NCBI GenBank assembly: GCA_963737555.1 | Contig: CAVTTB010000009.1 | Span: 248,001 to 312,000, forward strand | DNA length: 64,000 nucleotides | Origin: JAHJQQ01 sp963737555 | Lineage (GTDB): Bacteria; Pseudomonadota; Gammaproteobacteria; Thiohalobacterales; Thiohalobacteraceae | Direction: 5' to 3' | In this document: positions 6,434-15,100 of the stretch, piece by piece | Numbering within the stretch: position 1 is the stretch's first letter | Layout of the letters: the number at the start of each line of letters is the position of its first letter | The notes under the pieces: generated by a model | What the model was told of the DNA's origin: nothing | What the model saw: the letters and a program-made list of their open reading frames with translations, nothing else | The model's database searches: none | Translations under genes and position numbers: made by a program

Positions 6434-7915
6434 TTGATCGAACGGGTGGATGGAAGACGCTGGCGTGACAAGATGCGCGGATTACAGGCTCTGAACGGGG
6501 CGATCCGTGCGTGGCTGGGCGGCGGCAAACGCAAGCTCGACGACTTCATTCAGAAATTCCGCATGCAGGAAGACAGCACCATCAAGCCCATCGCGCCGAC
6601 CATTATCCCGCGTTCCGAACACGCGATTACCCGCGCCAACATCAGTCCCAATGCGCTGAAAGTTCTATATCGCCTCAAAGAGGCCGGACATCAGGCCTGT
6701 CTGGTCGGTGGCGGCGTGCGCGATCTGTTGCTCGGGCGTGAACCCAAAGATTTCGACATTGCCACCGATGCGCATCCGGATCAGATCCGCCAGTTGTTCC
6801 GCAACTGCCGTTTGATCGGCCGGCGCTTCCGATTGGCGCACATCGTCTACGGCCGTGAGGTGATCGAGGTGGCGACGTTCCGCGGCCGTCATAGCGACGT
6901 TGTGGACGAAGACACCCATCAGGCCATGAGTGACGAGGGCCGCATCCTGCGCGACAACGTCTACGGCTCGGTGGAAGAAGATGCTTGGCGGCGTGACTTC
7001 ACTGTCAACGCGCTGTACTACGACATCGCGGATTTCTCGGTGCGCGATTATGTCGGCGGCATGGCCGATCTCAACGCCGGCGTGTTGCGCCTGATCGGCG
7101 ATCCCGAGGTGCGTTTCCGCGAAGATCCGGTGCGCATGCTGCGCGCGGCGCGCTTTGCCGCCAAACTGGGTTTCCGTATTGAAGCGCAGACGGCGGCCGC
7201 GATTCCGCGTCTTGCCGATTTGCTGCTGGATATCTCCTCGGCGCGTATCTATGAAGAAGTGCTCAAGCTGTTCATGAGCGGCGAGGCGGTAACGACCTAC
7301 GAATTGCTGCGGCAATACGGACTGTTCGCACAGTTGTTCCCGGAAACCGAGGAGGCGCTGACTCATGAGGTCGATGGGCATCCGCAGATTCTCATCAGTC
7401 AGGCCTTGGAAAATACCGACCGCCGCGTCGACGAAGGTAAACCGATCACGCCGGCATTTTTATTCGCGGCGCTGCTGTGGCCGCCGGTGCAACAACGGTG
7501 GCAAGCCACTGCCGCAGAGTTGGGCGATATCGCCGCGCTGCAAGAGGCCGGCGCGTGGATCTCCAGTGCCCAAGCCAGCCATACGGCGTTGCCGAAACGC
7601 TTCAGTATGCCGATGCGTGAGATCTGGGCCTTGCAACCGCGCTTCGAACAGATGAGCGGACGGCGTCCGTTGCGGCTGGTGACGCATCCACGCTTCCGCG
7701 CCGCCTATGATTTTCTGCTGTTGCGCGGTGCGTCCGGCGAGGTCGAGCAGGAGCTCTGTGATTGGTGGACAACCTTCCAAGCCGAATCCGATGAGGCGCG
7801 TGAACATCTGCTGACCGTCTCGACGGAGAAGAAGCCCGCCAAGAAACGTCGGCGTCGGCGCCGCAGCGGTGCCAAGCGCGATGAGGGCGGGCCTTCGGAT
7901 AGCAACAATGGCTGA
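6434..7915 (+). CDS. pcnB: Poly(A) polymerase I
   Basis: PcnB adds 3' poly(A) tails to RNA and marks it for decay. The catalytic core is clear: CLVGGGVRDLLLG (near residue 90), the metal-binding DFDIAT motif, FRNCRLIGRRFRLAHI, IEVATFRG, and the RRDFTVNALYYDI and FREDPVRMLRAARFAAKLGF blocks. A very basic tail (KKPAKKRRRRRRSG) provides RNA contact, as in known PcnB. The furthest start is TTG at 6434; ATG at 6473 or 6563 is possible and none has a convincing ribosome site, so the first 40 residues are uncertain. It overlaps folK by 8 bases and heads the pcnB-folK-kinase-pan operon. Confidence 0.95.
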   Translation: MIERVDGRRWRDKMRGLQALNGAIRAWLGGGKRKLDDFIQKFRMQEDSTIKPIAPTIIPRSEHAITRANISPNALKVLYRLKEAGHQACLVGGGVRDLLLGREPKDFDIATDAHPDQIRQLFRNCRLIGRRFRLAHIVYGREVIEVATFRGRHSDVVDEDTHQAMSDEGRILRDNVYGSVEEDAWRRDFTVNALYYDIADFSVRDYVGGMADLNAGVLRLIGDPEVRFREDPVRMLRAARFAAKLGFRIEAQTAAAIPRLADLLLDISSARIYEEVLKLFMSGEAVTTYELLRQYGLFAQLFPETEEALTHEVDGHPQILISQALENTDRRVDEGKPITPAFLFAALLWPPVQQRWQATAAELGDIAALQEAGAWISSAQASHTALPKRFSMPMREIWALQPRFEQMSGRRPLRLVTHPRFRAAYDFLLLRGASGEVEQELCDWWTTFQAESDEAREHLLTVSTEKKPAKKRRRRRRSGAKRDEGGPSDSNNG

Positions 7916-8444
7916 GGTCAGCGCCTTCATCGGCCTGGGCAGCAATCTCGAAAATCCACGCCAGCAGGTAAGCACGGCACTGAATGAATTGGCAACACTG
8001 ACGTCGACACGTGTGAGTGCGGTCTCGTCGCTGTATCGCAGCGCACCGATGATGGGGTCGGGGGTGCCGGCGGATCAGCCGGCCTATATCAACGCGGTTG
8101 CCCGATTGGAAACGCAGCTGTCCGCCACAGCCTTGTTAGAGGCCTTGCAGGACATCGAGTCGCGGCACGGGCGGGTGCGCAGCGGCGAGCGCTGGGGGCC
8201 GCGCACGTTGGATCTGGATATTCTTTTATACGGCGATGCGCAGATTGACACGCCGCGCTTGCGGGTGCCGCATCCGGGCTTGGCCGAACGTAATTTTGTG
8301 TTGCAGCCGCTGGCGGAGATTGCGCCGACGTTAGAGATTCCAGGCCTGGGCGAGTTGCGTGAACTCGTGATGCAGTGTGCTTCTGCAGGACTCGAACGAC
8401 TGACCGAACCAAACACAGTTCAAACGACAATAAACGCAACGTAG
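7908..8444 (+). CDS. folK: 2-amino-4-hydroxy-6-hydroxymethyldihydropteridine pyrophosphokinase
   Basis: FolK transfers pyrophosphate from ATP to the pterin in folate synthesis. The 178-residue protein starts MAEVSAFIGLGSNLENP. It has SSLYRSAPM, the QPAYINAVARLET strand, the loop GRVRSGERWGPRTLDLDILLYGD with its ATP- and Mg-binding residues, and RVPHPGLAERNFVLQPLAEI. The ATG at 7908 overlaps the end of pcnB, a common coupling in gammaproteobacteria. A longer in-frame reading from 7869 is ignored because its added residues lie inside pcnB and match no family. Confidence 0.96.
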   Translation: MAEVSAFIGLGSNLENPRQQVSTALNELATLTSTRVSAVSSLYRSAPMMGSGVPADQPAYINAVARLETQLSATALLEALQDIESRHGRVRSGERWGPRTLDLDILLYGDAQIDTPRLRVPHPGLAERNFVLQPLAEIAPTLEIPGLGELRELVMQCASAGLERLTEPNTVQTTINAT

Positions 8445-8453
8445 CAATCAAGC

Positions 8454-9104
8454 ATGACTGACTCGAATCGTGGATTTATCGTCGTAGAAGGCCCGATCGG
8501 CGTCGGCAAGACCAGCCTGGCGCGGCGATTGGCCGATAGCTTAGGCAGTGAATTATTGCTCGAAGGCGCGGCCGACAATCCCTTTCTGGAACGCTTCTAC
8601 CGCAATCCCAAGCAAGCGGCCTTGTCCACACAGTTGTTCTTTCTGTTGCAGCGCGCGCGACAAATGCAGGATTTGCGGCAGGGCGATATGTTCCAAGCGG
8701 TGCGGGTGGCGGATTTTCTCATCGAGAAGGATCAGTTGTTCGCGCAGCTCACGCTGGATGAACAAGAATACAAACTCTATGAGCAGGTGTACGCACATCT
8801 GACTCTGGATGCGCCGGTGCCGGATCTGGTGATCTATCTGCAGGCGCCGGTCGACATATTGCTCAACCGCATCGCCAAACGCGGCATCGGTTACGAACAG
8901 CATATCGACAGCGCCTATCTGGAACGTCTGTCGCAAGGCTATGCGCGGTTTTTCCACGATTATGACGCCGCGCCCCTGTTGATCGTCAACGCCGCTCATG
9001 TCGATCTGGTCAACAGCGATACGGCCTACCAGGAGCTGCTCGGGCAGATCGAAACCACCCGCACCGGACGGCATTATTTCAATCCCATGCCGGTTTCGCT
9101 GTAG
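8454..9104 (+). CDS. Deoxynucleoside kinase (deoxyadenosine/deoxyguanosine kinase type)
   Basis: This 216-residue P-loop kinase has Walker A GPIGVGKTSLARRL at residues 14-27, DNPFLERFYRNP, the TQLFFLLQRARQM helix, DFLIEKDQLFA in place of the DRS-type motif, PDLVIYLQAPVDILLNRIAKRG and a lid segment. The family (COG1428) phosphorylates deoxyribonucleosides for salvage. The same gene often sits between folK and panB in gammaproteobacteria, supporting the call. Substrate preference cannot be read from sequence. It starts 9 bases after folK ends and ends 9 bases before panB starts. Confidence 0.9.
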   Translation: MTDSNRGFIVVEGPIGVGKTSLARRLADSLGSELLLEGAADNPFLERFYRNPKQAALSTQLFFLLQRARQMQDLRQGDMFQAVRVADFLIEKDQLFAQLTLDEQEYKLYEQVYAHLTLDAPVPDLVIYLQAPVDILLNRIAKRGIGYEQHIDSAYLERLSQGYARFFHDYDAAPLLIVNAAHVDLVNSDTAYQELLGQIETTRTGRHYFNPMPVSL

Positions 9105-9113
9105 ACTTGGCCC

Positions 9114-9927
9114 ATGAGTAGCCACACCCTCGACTCGAAAGTGACCCGCGCCACACTGGAGCGGATGAAGCGCGACGGCGACAAGATCACTTGCCTGACC
9201 GCCTATGATGCAAGCTGCGCCCATCTGCTCGATCAGGCCGGCGTGGACGTGATTATCATCGGCGATTCCTTGGGCATGGTGGTGCAGGGCAAAGAGTCGA
9301 CCCTGCCGGTCACGCTCGATGAAATGATCTATCACGGCGCCTGTGTCGCGCGCGGTGCCAGCCGTGCGTTGCGCGTGGTGGATATGCCGTTCATGACTTA
9401 TTCGACGGTGCGCGATGCGCTGACCAATGCCGCGCGGCTGATGCGCGAGGGCGGTGCGCAGATGGTCAAGCTGGAAGGCGGCGCGCGCATCGTCGAGATC
9501 GTGCATGATCTGACCGCGCAGGGTGTTCCGGTGTGTGGGCATCTGGGTTTGCTGCCGCAATCGGTGCATCAATTGGGCGGTTACCGCGTGCAAGGTCGCG
9601 AGCAGGAGGACGCACACGCCATGCTGGAAGATGCGCGCGGCCTGGAAGCCGCGGGTGCTGCGCTGTTGGTGCTGGAATGTGTGCCGGCGACGTTGGCGCG
9701 AGCGATCACCCAGGCGGTGACGATGCCGGTGATCGGTATCGGCGCCGGTCCCGACTGCGACGGGCAAGTGCTGGTGTTGCAGGATATGCTCGGCATCACG
9801 CCCGGCAAACGGCCGAAATTTTCCCGTGATTTCATGAGCGGACAAACCAGCATCCAGGCTGCCGTGCAGCGCCTATGTGCAGGCCGTGAAAGACGGTAGC
9901 TTCCCGGCGCCGGAACACAGCTTCTGA
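9114..9927 (+). CDS. panB: 3-methyl-2-oxobutanoate hydroxymethyltransferase (frameshifted near the C-terminus)
   Basis: PanB makes ketopantoate, the first step of pantothenate synthesis. Visible motifs are ITCLTAYDASCAHLLD, the Mg-binding IIIGDSLGMVVQG, VVDMPFMTY, MVKLEGG, VPVCGHLGLLPQS and MPVIGIGAG. As sequenced the frame ends at 9899 with an unrelated tail. Skipping one base near 9870 restores the family ending AYVQAVKDGSFPAPEHSF and a stop at 9925-9927 (270 residues), the usual length. I regard this as one gene with a single-base sequence error. Downstream, a palindromic insertion separates it from panC, its normal operon partner. Confidence 0.93.
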
Positions 9928-9937
9928 TCGCTATGTG

Positions 9938-10190
9938 ACACCAGAGGTCGCAGAGTACACAGAAGGAATTCTTAAGGAACCTCTGATTTATTCGTTATCC
10001 CGGCGGAGGCCGGAATCCAGCTCTTTGAATGACATGGATTACTCGCTGCGCTCGACCTATCGGGCAGCACTTTGAGCGTTCAACGCGCGTAGCGCGTTAG
10101 TCCCGCCTTCGCGGGAATGACGAGTTGGATGAATTATATCAGAGTTTCCTTAATTATAATTCTCTGTGCACTTTGCTGACCTCTGGTGTA
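9938..10190. mobile_element. MITE-like palindromic insertion between panB and panC
   Basis: The element has imperfect terminal inverted repeats of about 50 bases. The left end begins ACACCAGAGGTCGCAGAGT and the right end, read in reverse complement, begins ACACCAGAGGTCAGCAAAG; both run into AAGGAAnCTCTGAT. The interior holds a second palindromic unit of the CCCGCCTTCGCGGGAATGAC type. It contains no ORF and fills nearly all of the 290-base gap. It can fold into one long hairpin, so it may affect panCD expression by termination or RNA processing. Confidence 0.65.
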
Positions 10191-10218
10191 GGCAAAATCT
10201 AATTTCGGATATTCATCC

Positions 10219-11067
10219 ATGCTTCAAACCAACAGCATCGAGACTTTGCGCGAAACCATCGCCACTTGGCGCACCGCGGGCCTGCGCATTGGTTTCGTGC
10301 CGACCATGGGAAATCTGCATGCCGGACATCTACGCCTGATCGAGGTCGCGCGCGAACATTGTGATCGCGTGGTCGCCAGCATCTTCGTCAATCCCCTGCA
10401 GTTCGGACCGAACGAGGATTTTGCGCGTTACCCGCGCACCCAAGCGGCGGACTGTGCGGCGTTGGAAGCTGCATATACCGATCTGGTTTTCATGCCCGAT
10501 GTCGCAACCATGTATCCGCAGCCGTTGGAGCAGATAACCCGCGTGCATGTGCCGCTGCTCGGTGAGATTCTCGATGGTGCGCATCGGCCCGGCCATTTTG
10601 ATGGTGTGAGCACGGTGGTGGCGCGGCTGTTCAACCTGGTGCAGCCGGATGTGGCGGTGTTCGGCGAGAAGGATTGGCAGCAGTTGGCCATTATCCGGCG
10701 CATGGTGGGCGATCTAGGTTGGCCTATCGACATCATCGGCGTGCCCACAGTGCGCGAGCCGGATGGCCTGGCCTTGAGTTCGCGCAATGGCTATCTCTCT
10801 GCCGATGAGCGTGCGCAGGCGCCGGGCTTGGCGCGGGTACTGGATGTGATGGCTGAACGTCTGCGCTTGGGCGAGCGCGATTTTGCGGCACTTGAGCGTA
10901 TGGCGCTCGCAAAGCTCGCTGAAGCGGGTTTCCGGACTGATTACGTCAGTATCCGCCGGCTGGACTTGCAACCACCTGCGCCGTCTGATGCGCAGCTGAT
11001 CATCCTGGCCGCAGGCTGGCTGGGAACGACACGCTTGATCGATAACCGATTGGTTTCCCTGGGTTGA
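10219..11067 (+). CDS. panC: Pantothenate synthetase
   Basis: PanC joins pantoate and beta-alanine using ATP. The 282-residue protein has FVPTMGNLHAGHLRLIEVA (HIGH-like nucleotide motif), SIFVNPLQFGPNEDF, HFDGVSTVVARLFNLVQPD, VFGEKDWQQLAIIRR and ALSSRNGYLS (KMSKS-like loop), all canonical. It lies between the palindromic element and panD, and its stop overlaps the upstream frame of panD. The frame is intact. Confidence 0.97.
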   Translation: MLQTNSIETLRETIATWRTAGLRIGFVPTMGNLHAGHLRLIEVAREHCDRVVASIFVNPLQFGPNEDFARYPRTQAADCAALEAAYTDLVFMPDVATMYPQPLEQITRVHVPLLGEILDGAHRPGHFDGVSTVVARLFNLVQPDVAVFGEKDWQQLAIIRRMVGDLGWPIDIIGVPTVREPDGLALSSRNGYLSADERAQAPGLARVLDVMAERLRLGERDFAALERMALAKLAEAGFRTDYVSIRRLDLQPPAPSDAQLIILAAGWLGTTRLIDNRLVSLG

Positions 11068-11150
11068 GCGCGGATTTCCCGCCGATTGCGCCCCCCGCAC
11101 CGATCGGGGATAATTCAGCTCCCAACAGCCGCAGTATCTCCACAGAAACC

Positions 11151-11531
11151 ATGCAACTGACTCTGCTCAAGGCCAAGCTGCACCACGCCTGCGTGACTCA
11201 CTCCGAGTTGGAGTACGAAGGCTCGTGTGCGATCGATGGCCAGTTGCTGGACGCGGCCGGTATGCGTGAATACGAGCAGATCCATATCTACAACAAGACC
11301 AATGGCGAGCGTTTCACGACCTACGCCATTCGCGCTCAAGACGGCTCGGGCATCATCTCCGTGAACGGTGCGGCGGCGCACAAGGCCGCTCCCGGCGATC
11401 GCGTCATCATCTGCTGTTACGCCATTCTCACCCAGCAGGAAGCCATGAACTTCAAACCGACGCTGGTGTATCTCGACGCGCACAATCACATTGTGCGTAC
11501 CGGTCATGATATCCCGGTGCAAGTGGCCTGA
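11151..11531 (+). CDS. panD: Aspartate 1-decarboxylase (proenzyme)
   Basis: PanD supplies beta-alanine for pantothenate. The 126-residue proenzyme starts MQLTLLKAKLHHACVTHSEL and has the self-cleavage site Gly24-Ser25 (YEGSCAID) that yields the pyruvoyl group. The YNKTNGERFTTYAI and INGAAAH-like (VNGAAAHKAAPGDRVII) segments are conserved. ATG at 11151 is chosen because it gives the standard N-terminus; the ORF is open upstream to 11064 but that part has no family match. It is last in the pan group, 52 bases before the convergent mlaC stop. Confidence 0.96.
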   Translation: MQLTLLKAKLHHACVTHSELEYEGSCAIDGQLLDAAGMREYEQIHIYNKTNGERFTTYAIRAQDGSGIISVNGAAAHKAAPGDRVIICCYAILTQQEAMNFKPTLVYLDAHNHIVRTGHDIPVQVA

Positions 11532-11582
11532 CTTCTCTTCTTGTTGCGGCGGCGCAAGCGCGTCGACGCGACAAAACCCCGC

Positions 11583-12203
11583 TCATTGACAGCCTTTCTC
11601 GACGCCGCCGATACAGATGGCCTTGGCCTTGTGGTCGACCATGTGTTGAATCAGCGCATCCAGTCCATTACGACTGATCTCCTCGCCGAAGTTGGAGCGG
11701 TAGTTGATGATCAGACTCACGCCCTCGATGACCACGTCGTAAACCATCCAGGTGTCGCCGTTCCGCTGCAGTCGGAAATCCACCAACACCGGTGGACCTT
11801 GCGGGCGGATAACTTGCGTCTGCACCAGGACCCGACCGTCACCCTCGTCGCGCTGGCCGGTGTGCTCGATGCGCTCACCGGAATAGGCGTTCAGCGACGT
11901 GGCATAGGTGCGCATGAGCAGATCGCGGAATCCTTCGGTGAATGCCGTGCGTTGCTCGGGGCTGGCTTTGCGCCAGTGTTTGCCCAATGTTAATCGTGCA
12001 AAGGTTGCGAAATCGAGATGCGGGAGAATCATCTCCTCGACCAGCGCATAGGCCTGCTCGTCGTTGAGCGGTTGGCTGATGCGCAGTCGCTCGATGACTT
12101 CATCCGCGGTACTGCGTACCACATCGGTGGGCGTGGTTTCGGCCCACACCAGGGATGCCAGTGACACGCTGAACCCGAGCAGCAGGATACGTATTAGTCT
12201 CAT
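11583..12203 (-). CDS. mlaC: MlaC-family periplasmic phospholipid-binding protein
   Basis: MlaC carries phospholipids between the outer-membrane MlaA complex and the inner-membrane MlaFEDB transporter. The 206-residue precursor has a signal peptide (MRLIRILLLGFSVSLASLVWA) and the family body: ILPHLDFATFARLTLGKHWRKAS, FRDLLMRTYATSL, VDFRLQRNGDTWMVYDVVIEGVSLIINYRSNF. AAGGA precedes ATG 12203 by 9 bases, so the longer form from 12230 is rejected. Unlike the usual mlaFEDCB operon no other mla gene is beside it; its upstream neighbour is a CBS-domain gene. It may be a lone paralogue. Confidence 0.9.
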   Translation of the reverse strand: MRLIRILLLGFSVSLASLVWAETTPTDVVRSTADEVIERLRISQPLNDEQAYALVEEMILPHLDFATFARLTLGKHWRKASPEQRTAFTEGFRDLLMRTYATSLNAYSGERIEHTGQRDEGDGRVLVQTQVIRPQGPPVLVDFRLQRNGDTWMVYDVVIEGVSLIINYRSNFGEEISRNGLDALIQHMVDHKAKAICIGGVEKGCQ

Positions 12204-12380
12204 GTGGTAAGTCCTTCTATGTGTGTTCACCGGCCCGGTTCGGGCAATACGTCCATGAGCGCATAGAAACGCCCGACCAGTGAACGCACCGCAGAATCAC
12301 TGCGCGTGCCGTTCATGATACGTTGTAACCGGTTTGACTACGCGGGTTTCTTCTTGCAGAGCGGGTGGCGGCAGATCGAC

Positions 12381-12938
12381 TTATTCGGCGCTCGGTTGCG
12401 GCCTGCGCAGCCGGTCGAAGAACACCCGCACCAGATCCGAACGCGTGATCATACCCTGCACAAGGCCAGCGTCGTCGCAGACCACGACGCGTTTGATGCG
12501 GTTGTGCTTCATGATCTCGACGACATCGTGCAGCGTCTGTTCGGGCTTCACGGTGATGACATTCGCCACCATCAGGTCAGCGACGGTGCCGGTGGGTTCG
12601 CGGATCTCCGCATCGTGCGTGAACATTGCCTCCAGTGTCTGCCACAGCGAATGGGTGGGATGATGGCTGGGTACGCCCATCGCGCGCAGAAAATCAGCTT
12701 CTGTGATGACGCCTATGAGGCGCTGCTGGGCATCGACCACCGGCAGGCCGCTGATGTGGTTCGTCACCAGCAGATGCGCGGCCTCGGCCAGCGAGGTATC
12801 GGGCGCGACCGTGATGACGCGGCGGGTCATCAGGTTCTCGATGCGCAGCGCTTCAGTCTTGCGGAGATGCGCATATTTCGCCGCCTTTTGGTTGAGTTCC
12901 AGAAGATCATCCACGGTCACGTCCATGAACGTATTCAT
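12381..12938 (-). CDS. CBS-domain pair protein (start possibly frameshifted)
   Basis: The 185-residue protein contains two CBS motifs that form one Bateman module. The first runs about residues 34-90 (ENLMTRRVITVAPDTSLAEAA...GLPVVDAQQRLIGVITEADFL), the second 122-175 (VADLMVANVITVKPEQTLHDVV...RVVVCDDAGLVQGMITRSDLVRVF). Such modules usually sense adenosyl ligands. The ATG at 12938 has its AGGA too close. A much better site, AGGAGG 6 bases before ATG 12999, opens MQKRPDTELTRADFANALAG, which would join this frame by a one-base change near 12942. The true protein may therefore start at 12999. It follows the HPP gene, and HPP proteins are often fused to CBS domains. Confidence 0.8.
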   Translation of the reverse strand: MNTFMDVTVDDLLELNQKAAKYAHLRKTEALRIENLMTRRVITVAPDTSLAEAAHLLVTNHISGLPVVDAQQRLIGVITEADFLRAMGVPSHHPTHSLWQTLEAMFTHDAEIREPTGTVADLMVANVITVKPEQTLHDVVEIMKHNRIKRVVVCDDAGLVQGMITRSDLVRVFFDRLRRPQPSAE

Positions 12939-13022
12939 TTCCTGCTAGCGCGTTGGCGAAGTCTGCGCGGGTCAATTCGGTGTCTGGACGTTTTTGCATA
13001 AGCACCTCCTGCGGACGCTGCG

Positions 13023-14019
13023 TCAGCCCGGCGGGGCGGACGTTGGCGGTGATGTCACACGTTGCCATGAACTTTCGTTGAGGAACACTTCATGGTGGGC
13101 CCAGCGAGCGAAGTCGGCGCGGCTGAGGGTTCCGGAACTGCGGCGATCGCTGCCGGCGACCACCTTGTAGATCAGCAGATCGTTGGGGGACTCGGCGACC
13201 GGCATGTCGACGACGTGGCGGATCTGCCAGCGAGCATCGTGACTGTCGTTGCTGTAATAACGGCCGAGCTGGATATCCTCCGGGCGCAGGTGGCTGCTCT
13301 GCTGGTTCTTGTATGCCAGACGGTAGATTTCCTCCAGATCCTCTTCACTGATATCGAGGGTCGTGTTCAGTGTCTTCAACGCGGATTCGAGATGGCCGCG
13401 TGCCAGCGGCGCGGTGCCCACGCCGCCGTGAGTTGTCGATGTTGGTGACGTGCGTCGTGCGTTGAGGTATTTCGCCAGCATGGTCGGATAGCGGCGCCAG
13501 GGGAAGGCGAAATTGAACAGCACGGCGATGAGCAGGATGACGACGGTATTGAGCAGCACCGGTGTGAGCAGATAACCGTAGCCGAGCGCGTGGATGCTGT
13601 CGCCGCCGATCACCGCCGTCAGTGCGGTTGCGCCGCCGGGTGGATGAATGCAGCGCAGATAGTGCATGGCCGCGATCGCCAGCGCGACGGCGACCGCGCC
13701 GGCGACGAGCGTGTCTGGGATGTACCGCGCGCAGGTCGACGCCGATGACGGCGGAGACGAGATGGCCGCCGAGCACCGGCCAGGGTTGCGACAGCGGTCC
13801 GTGCGGCACGGCGAACAACAGCACCGCCGACGCACCCATCGAGGCGACGATCAACACCGCGGCTTGTTCACCGTGTAATTCCCGGGCGAGATACGACACC
13901 GCCAAAATGCCGCATAGGCCACCGAGCGCTGACACCAATTTTTCAGCGTGTCCGGTTCTGTTCGCGTCGAGACCGATCAGCCGGGCGAGGGCGGCAGTGA
14001 ACTGTTTGATCATGGACAT
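13023..14019 (-). CDS. HPP-family integral membrane protein (frameshifted)
   Basis: The N-terminal frame (from ATG 14019) gives hydrophobic spans KLVSALGGLCGILAVSYLA and AAVLIVASMGASAVLLFAVP, then the GPLSQPWPVLGGHLVSAVIGV motif. The rest is in the next frame: TCARYIPDTLVAGAVAVAL, the name-giving CIHPPGGATALTAVIGG, and LLTPVLLNTVVILLIAVLFNFAF. Skipping one base near 13737 joins them into 331 residues. The last 130 residues are a soluble tail (SEEDLEEIYRLAYKNQQ). HPP proteins have about four spans and some are linked to nitrite transport; the role here is unknown. The CBS gene follows on the same strand. Confidence 0.85.
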
Positions 14020-14286
14020 TCGGTGCCGTGTCGAAGCCGCGGGTGCTGCTGTGTTGAGCCGACAGCGAAGCGGCGTTGCGAAAAGTGCCTGTCACGCGGT
14101 AATAACAGGTATGCAGAATACTACATTATGTGCGGTGGCCCAGACAATGCCACGCACGGTGCCGTGCGCCGCAGCAACGAGCCCAGCCAAATGTCGCGCT
14201 TCGCATCGGGTAATTGTTCGTTGCGCTAGCGTTGGAGCGGCGTAAGCGGGAAATGGTTGGCGACCTGCAGGGTATGATGAACGAAC

Positions 14287-14323
14287 GTAGCCCGGTATTT
14301 ACTTCGTTCAACTCAGGCTACTT
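14287..14323. repeat. REP-like repeat after msrA; the rest of 14020-14317 looks empty
   Basis: GTAGCCCGGTATTTACTTCG and TCAACTCAGGCTAC form imperfect arms related to the repeat at 3059-3093, and overlap the msrA stop. The remaining gap back to the HPP start holds only short unconvincing ORFs (for example 14126-14311, minus) without a recognisable ribosome site or protein motif. Confidence 0.45.
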
Positions 14324-14941
14324 CTCCTGCGTGCCCCAGAGTTCCTCCAGGCGCTGATCGCGTCCGCAGCTGTAGCGGTAATACTTGTAGCGCACGGGAT
14401 TCTTCCGGTAGTAATCCTGATGGTAATCCTCGGCCGCATAGAACGGGGCGGCCCGACTGATTGCAGTTGTGACTGTATGTCCAAGACGCTTCTCGACAGC
14501 AGTCTTCGATTGTTCCGCGAGTATTTTCTGTTCCTCGTTCTGGTAGAAGATCGCAGCCAGATATTCGTGTCCACGGTCGCAGAACTGGCCGCCGTCGTCG
14601 AGGGGATCGATGTTGCGCCAATAGACGTCCAACAGTTGCTGGTAGCTGACCTGCGTCGGGTCGTAGCTTATTTGTATCGCTTCGACATGCCCGGTGCCAC
14701 CGGAAGAGACTTCCGTATAGCTCGGATTCACCTTGTGTCCGCCGGTAAAGCCCGAGGTGGTTGCGGTGACGCCAGCAAGGGCATCGAAGGGTGGTTCCAT
14801 GCACCAGAAACAGCCGCCGGCGAAAATGGCCGTGGCCGGTGCCTGGTCCTGAACGACCGGGTCGGCGGCCATGGCCATCGACACGATACCCAGCCACAGC
14901 CCGAACAATGCCGCTGCGAGTCTTGCCAGGGTCGTAAGCAT
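14318..14941 (-). CDS. msrA: Exported peptide-methionine (S)-S-oxide reductase
   Basis: MsrA repairs oxidised methionine (S form). The catalytic motif GGCFWCMEPPFDALAGV is at about residue 40, followed by GFTGGHKVNPSYTEVSSGGTGHVEAI, the water-binding GHEYLAAIFYQNEEQK, and FYAAEDYHQDYYRKNP. ATG 14941 gives an N-terminal hydrophobic segment (LARLAAALFGLWLGIVSMAMA) ending at an AMA-AD cleavage site, so the enzyme is probably periplasmic. GAGGCG precedes this ATG, so the longer ORF from 15043 is rejected. 207 residues including the signal. Confidence 0.94.
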   Translation of the reverse strand: MLTTLARLAAALFGLWLGIVSMAMAADPVVQDQAPATAIFAGGCFWCMEPPFDALAGVTATTSGFTGGHKVNPSYTEVSSGGTGHVEAIQISYDPTQVSYQQLLDVYWRNIDPLDDGGQFCDRGHEYLAAIFYQNEEQKILAEQSKTAVEKRLGHTVTTAISRAAPFYAAEDYHQDYYRKNPVRYKYYRYSCGRDQRLEELWGTQEK

Positions 14942-15100
14942 TGAAGTCGCCTCGTTGAAATATCTCGTGCGCATTATGACCGTGCAATCTGCCAATGGTT
15001 GCAAGGGGAGGAAGGCGAGGATACTACGCGACCTGCGACGCATCTAGATTGACCTAGACTGATCTAACTGGGCGCGACATACTCGTTTCAGTTCTAGTGT

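Noticed and set aside
8553..9845. Long minus-strand ORF (430 codons) opposite the deoxynucleoside kinase and panB
   Set aside because: It is the antisense shadow of two well-identified genes, rich in His/Gln/Arg as expected from reversed GC-rich codons.
12231..12315. Minus-strand ORF of about 29 codons between the CBS gene and mlaC
   Set aside because: Too short, no ribosome site, no recognisable family; ends just before the mlaC ribosome site by chance.
14126..14311. 61-codon minus-strand ORF in the gap between msrA and the HPP gene
   Set aside because: No ribosome site, no similarity recognised, and partly overlaps a REP-like repeat.
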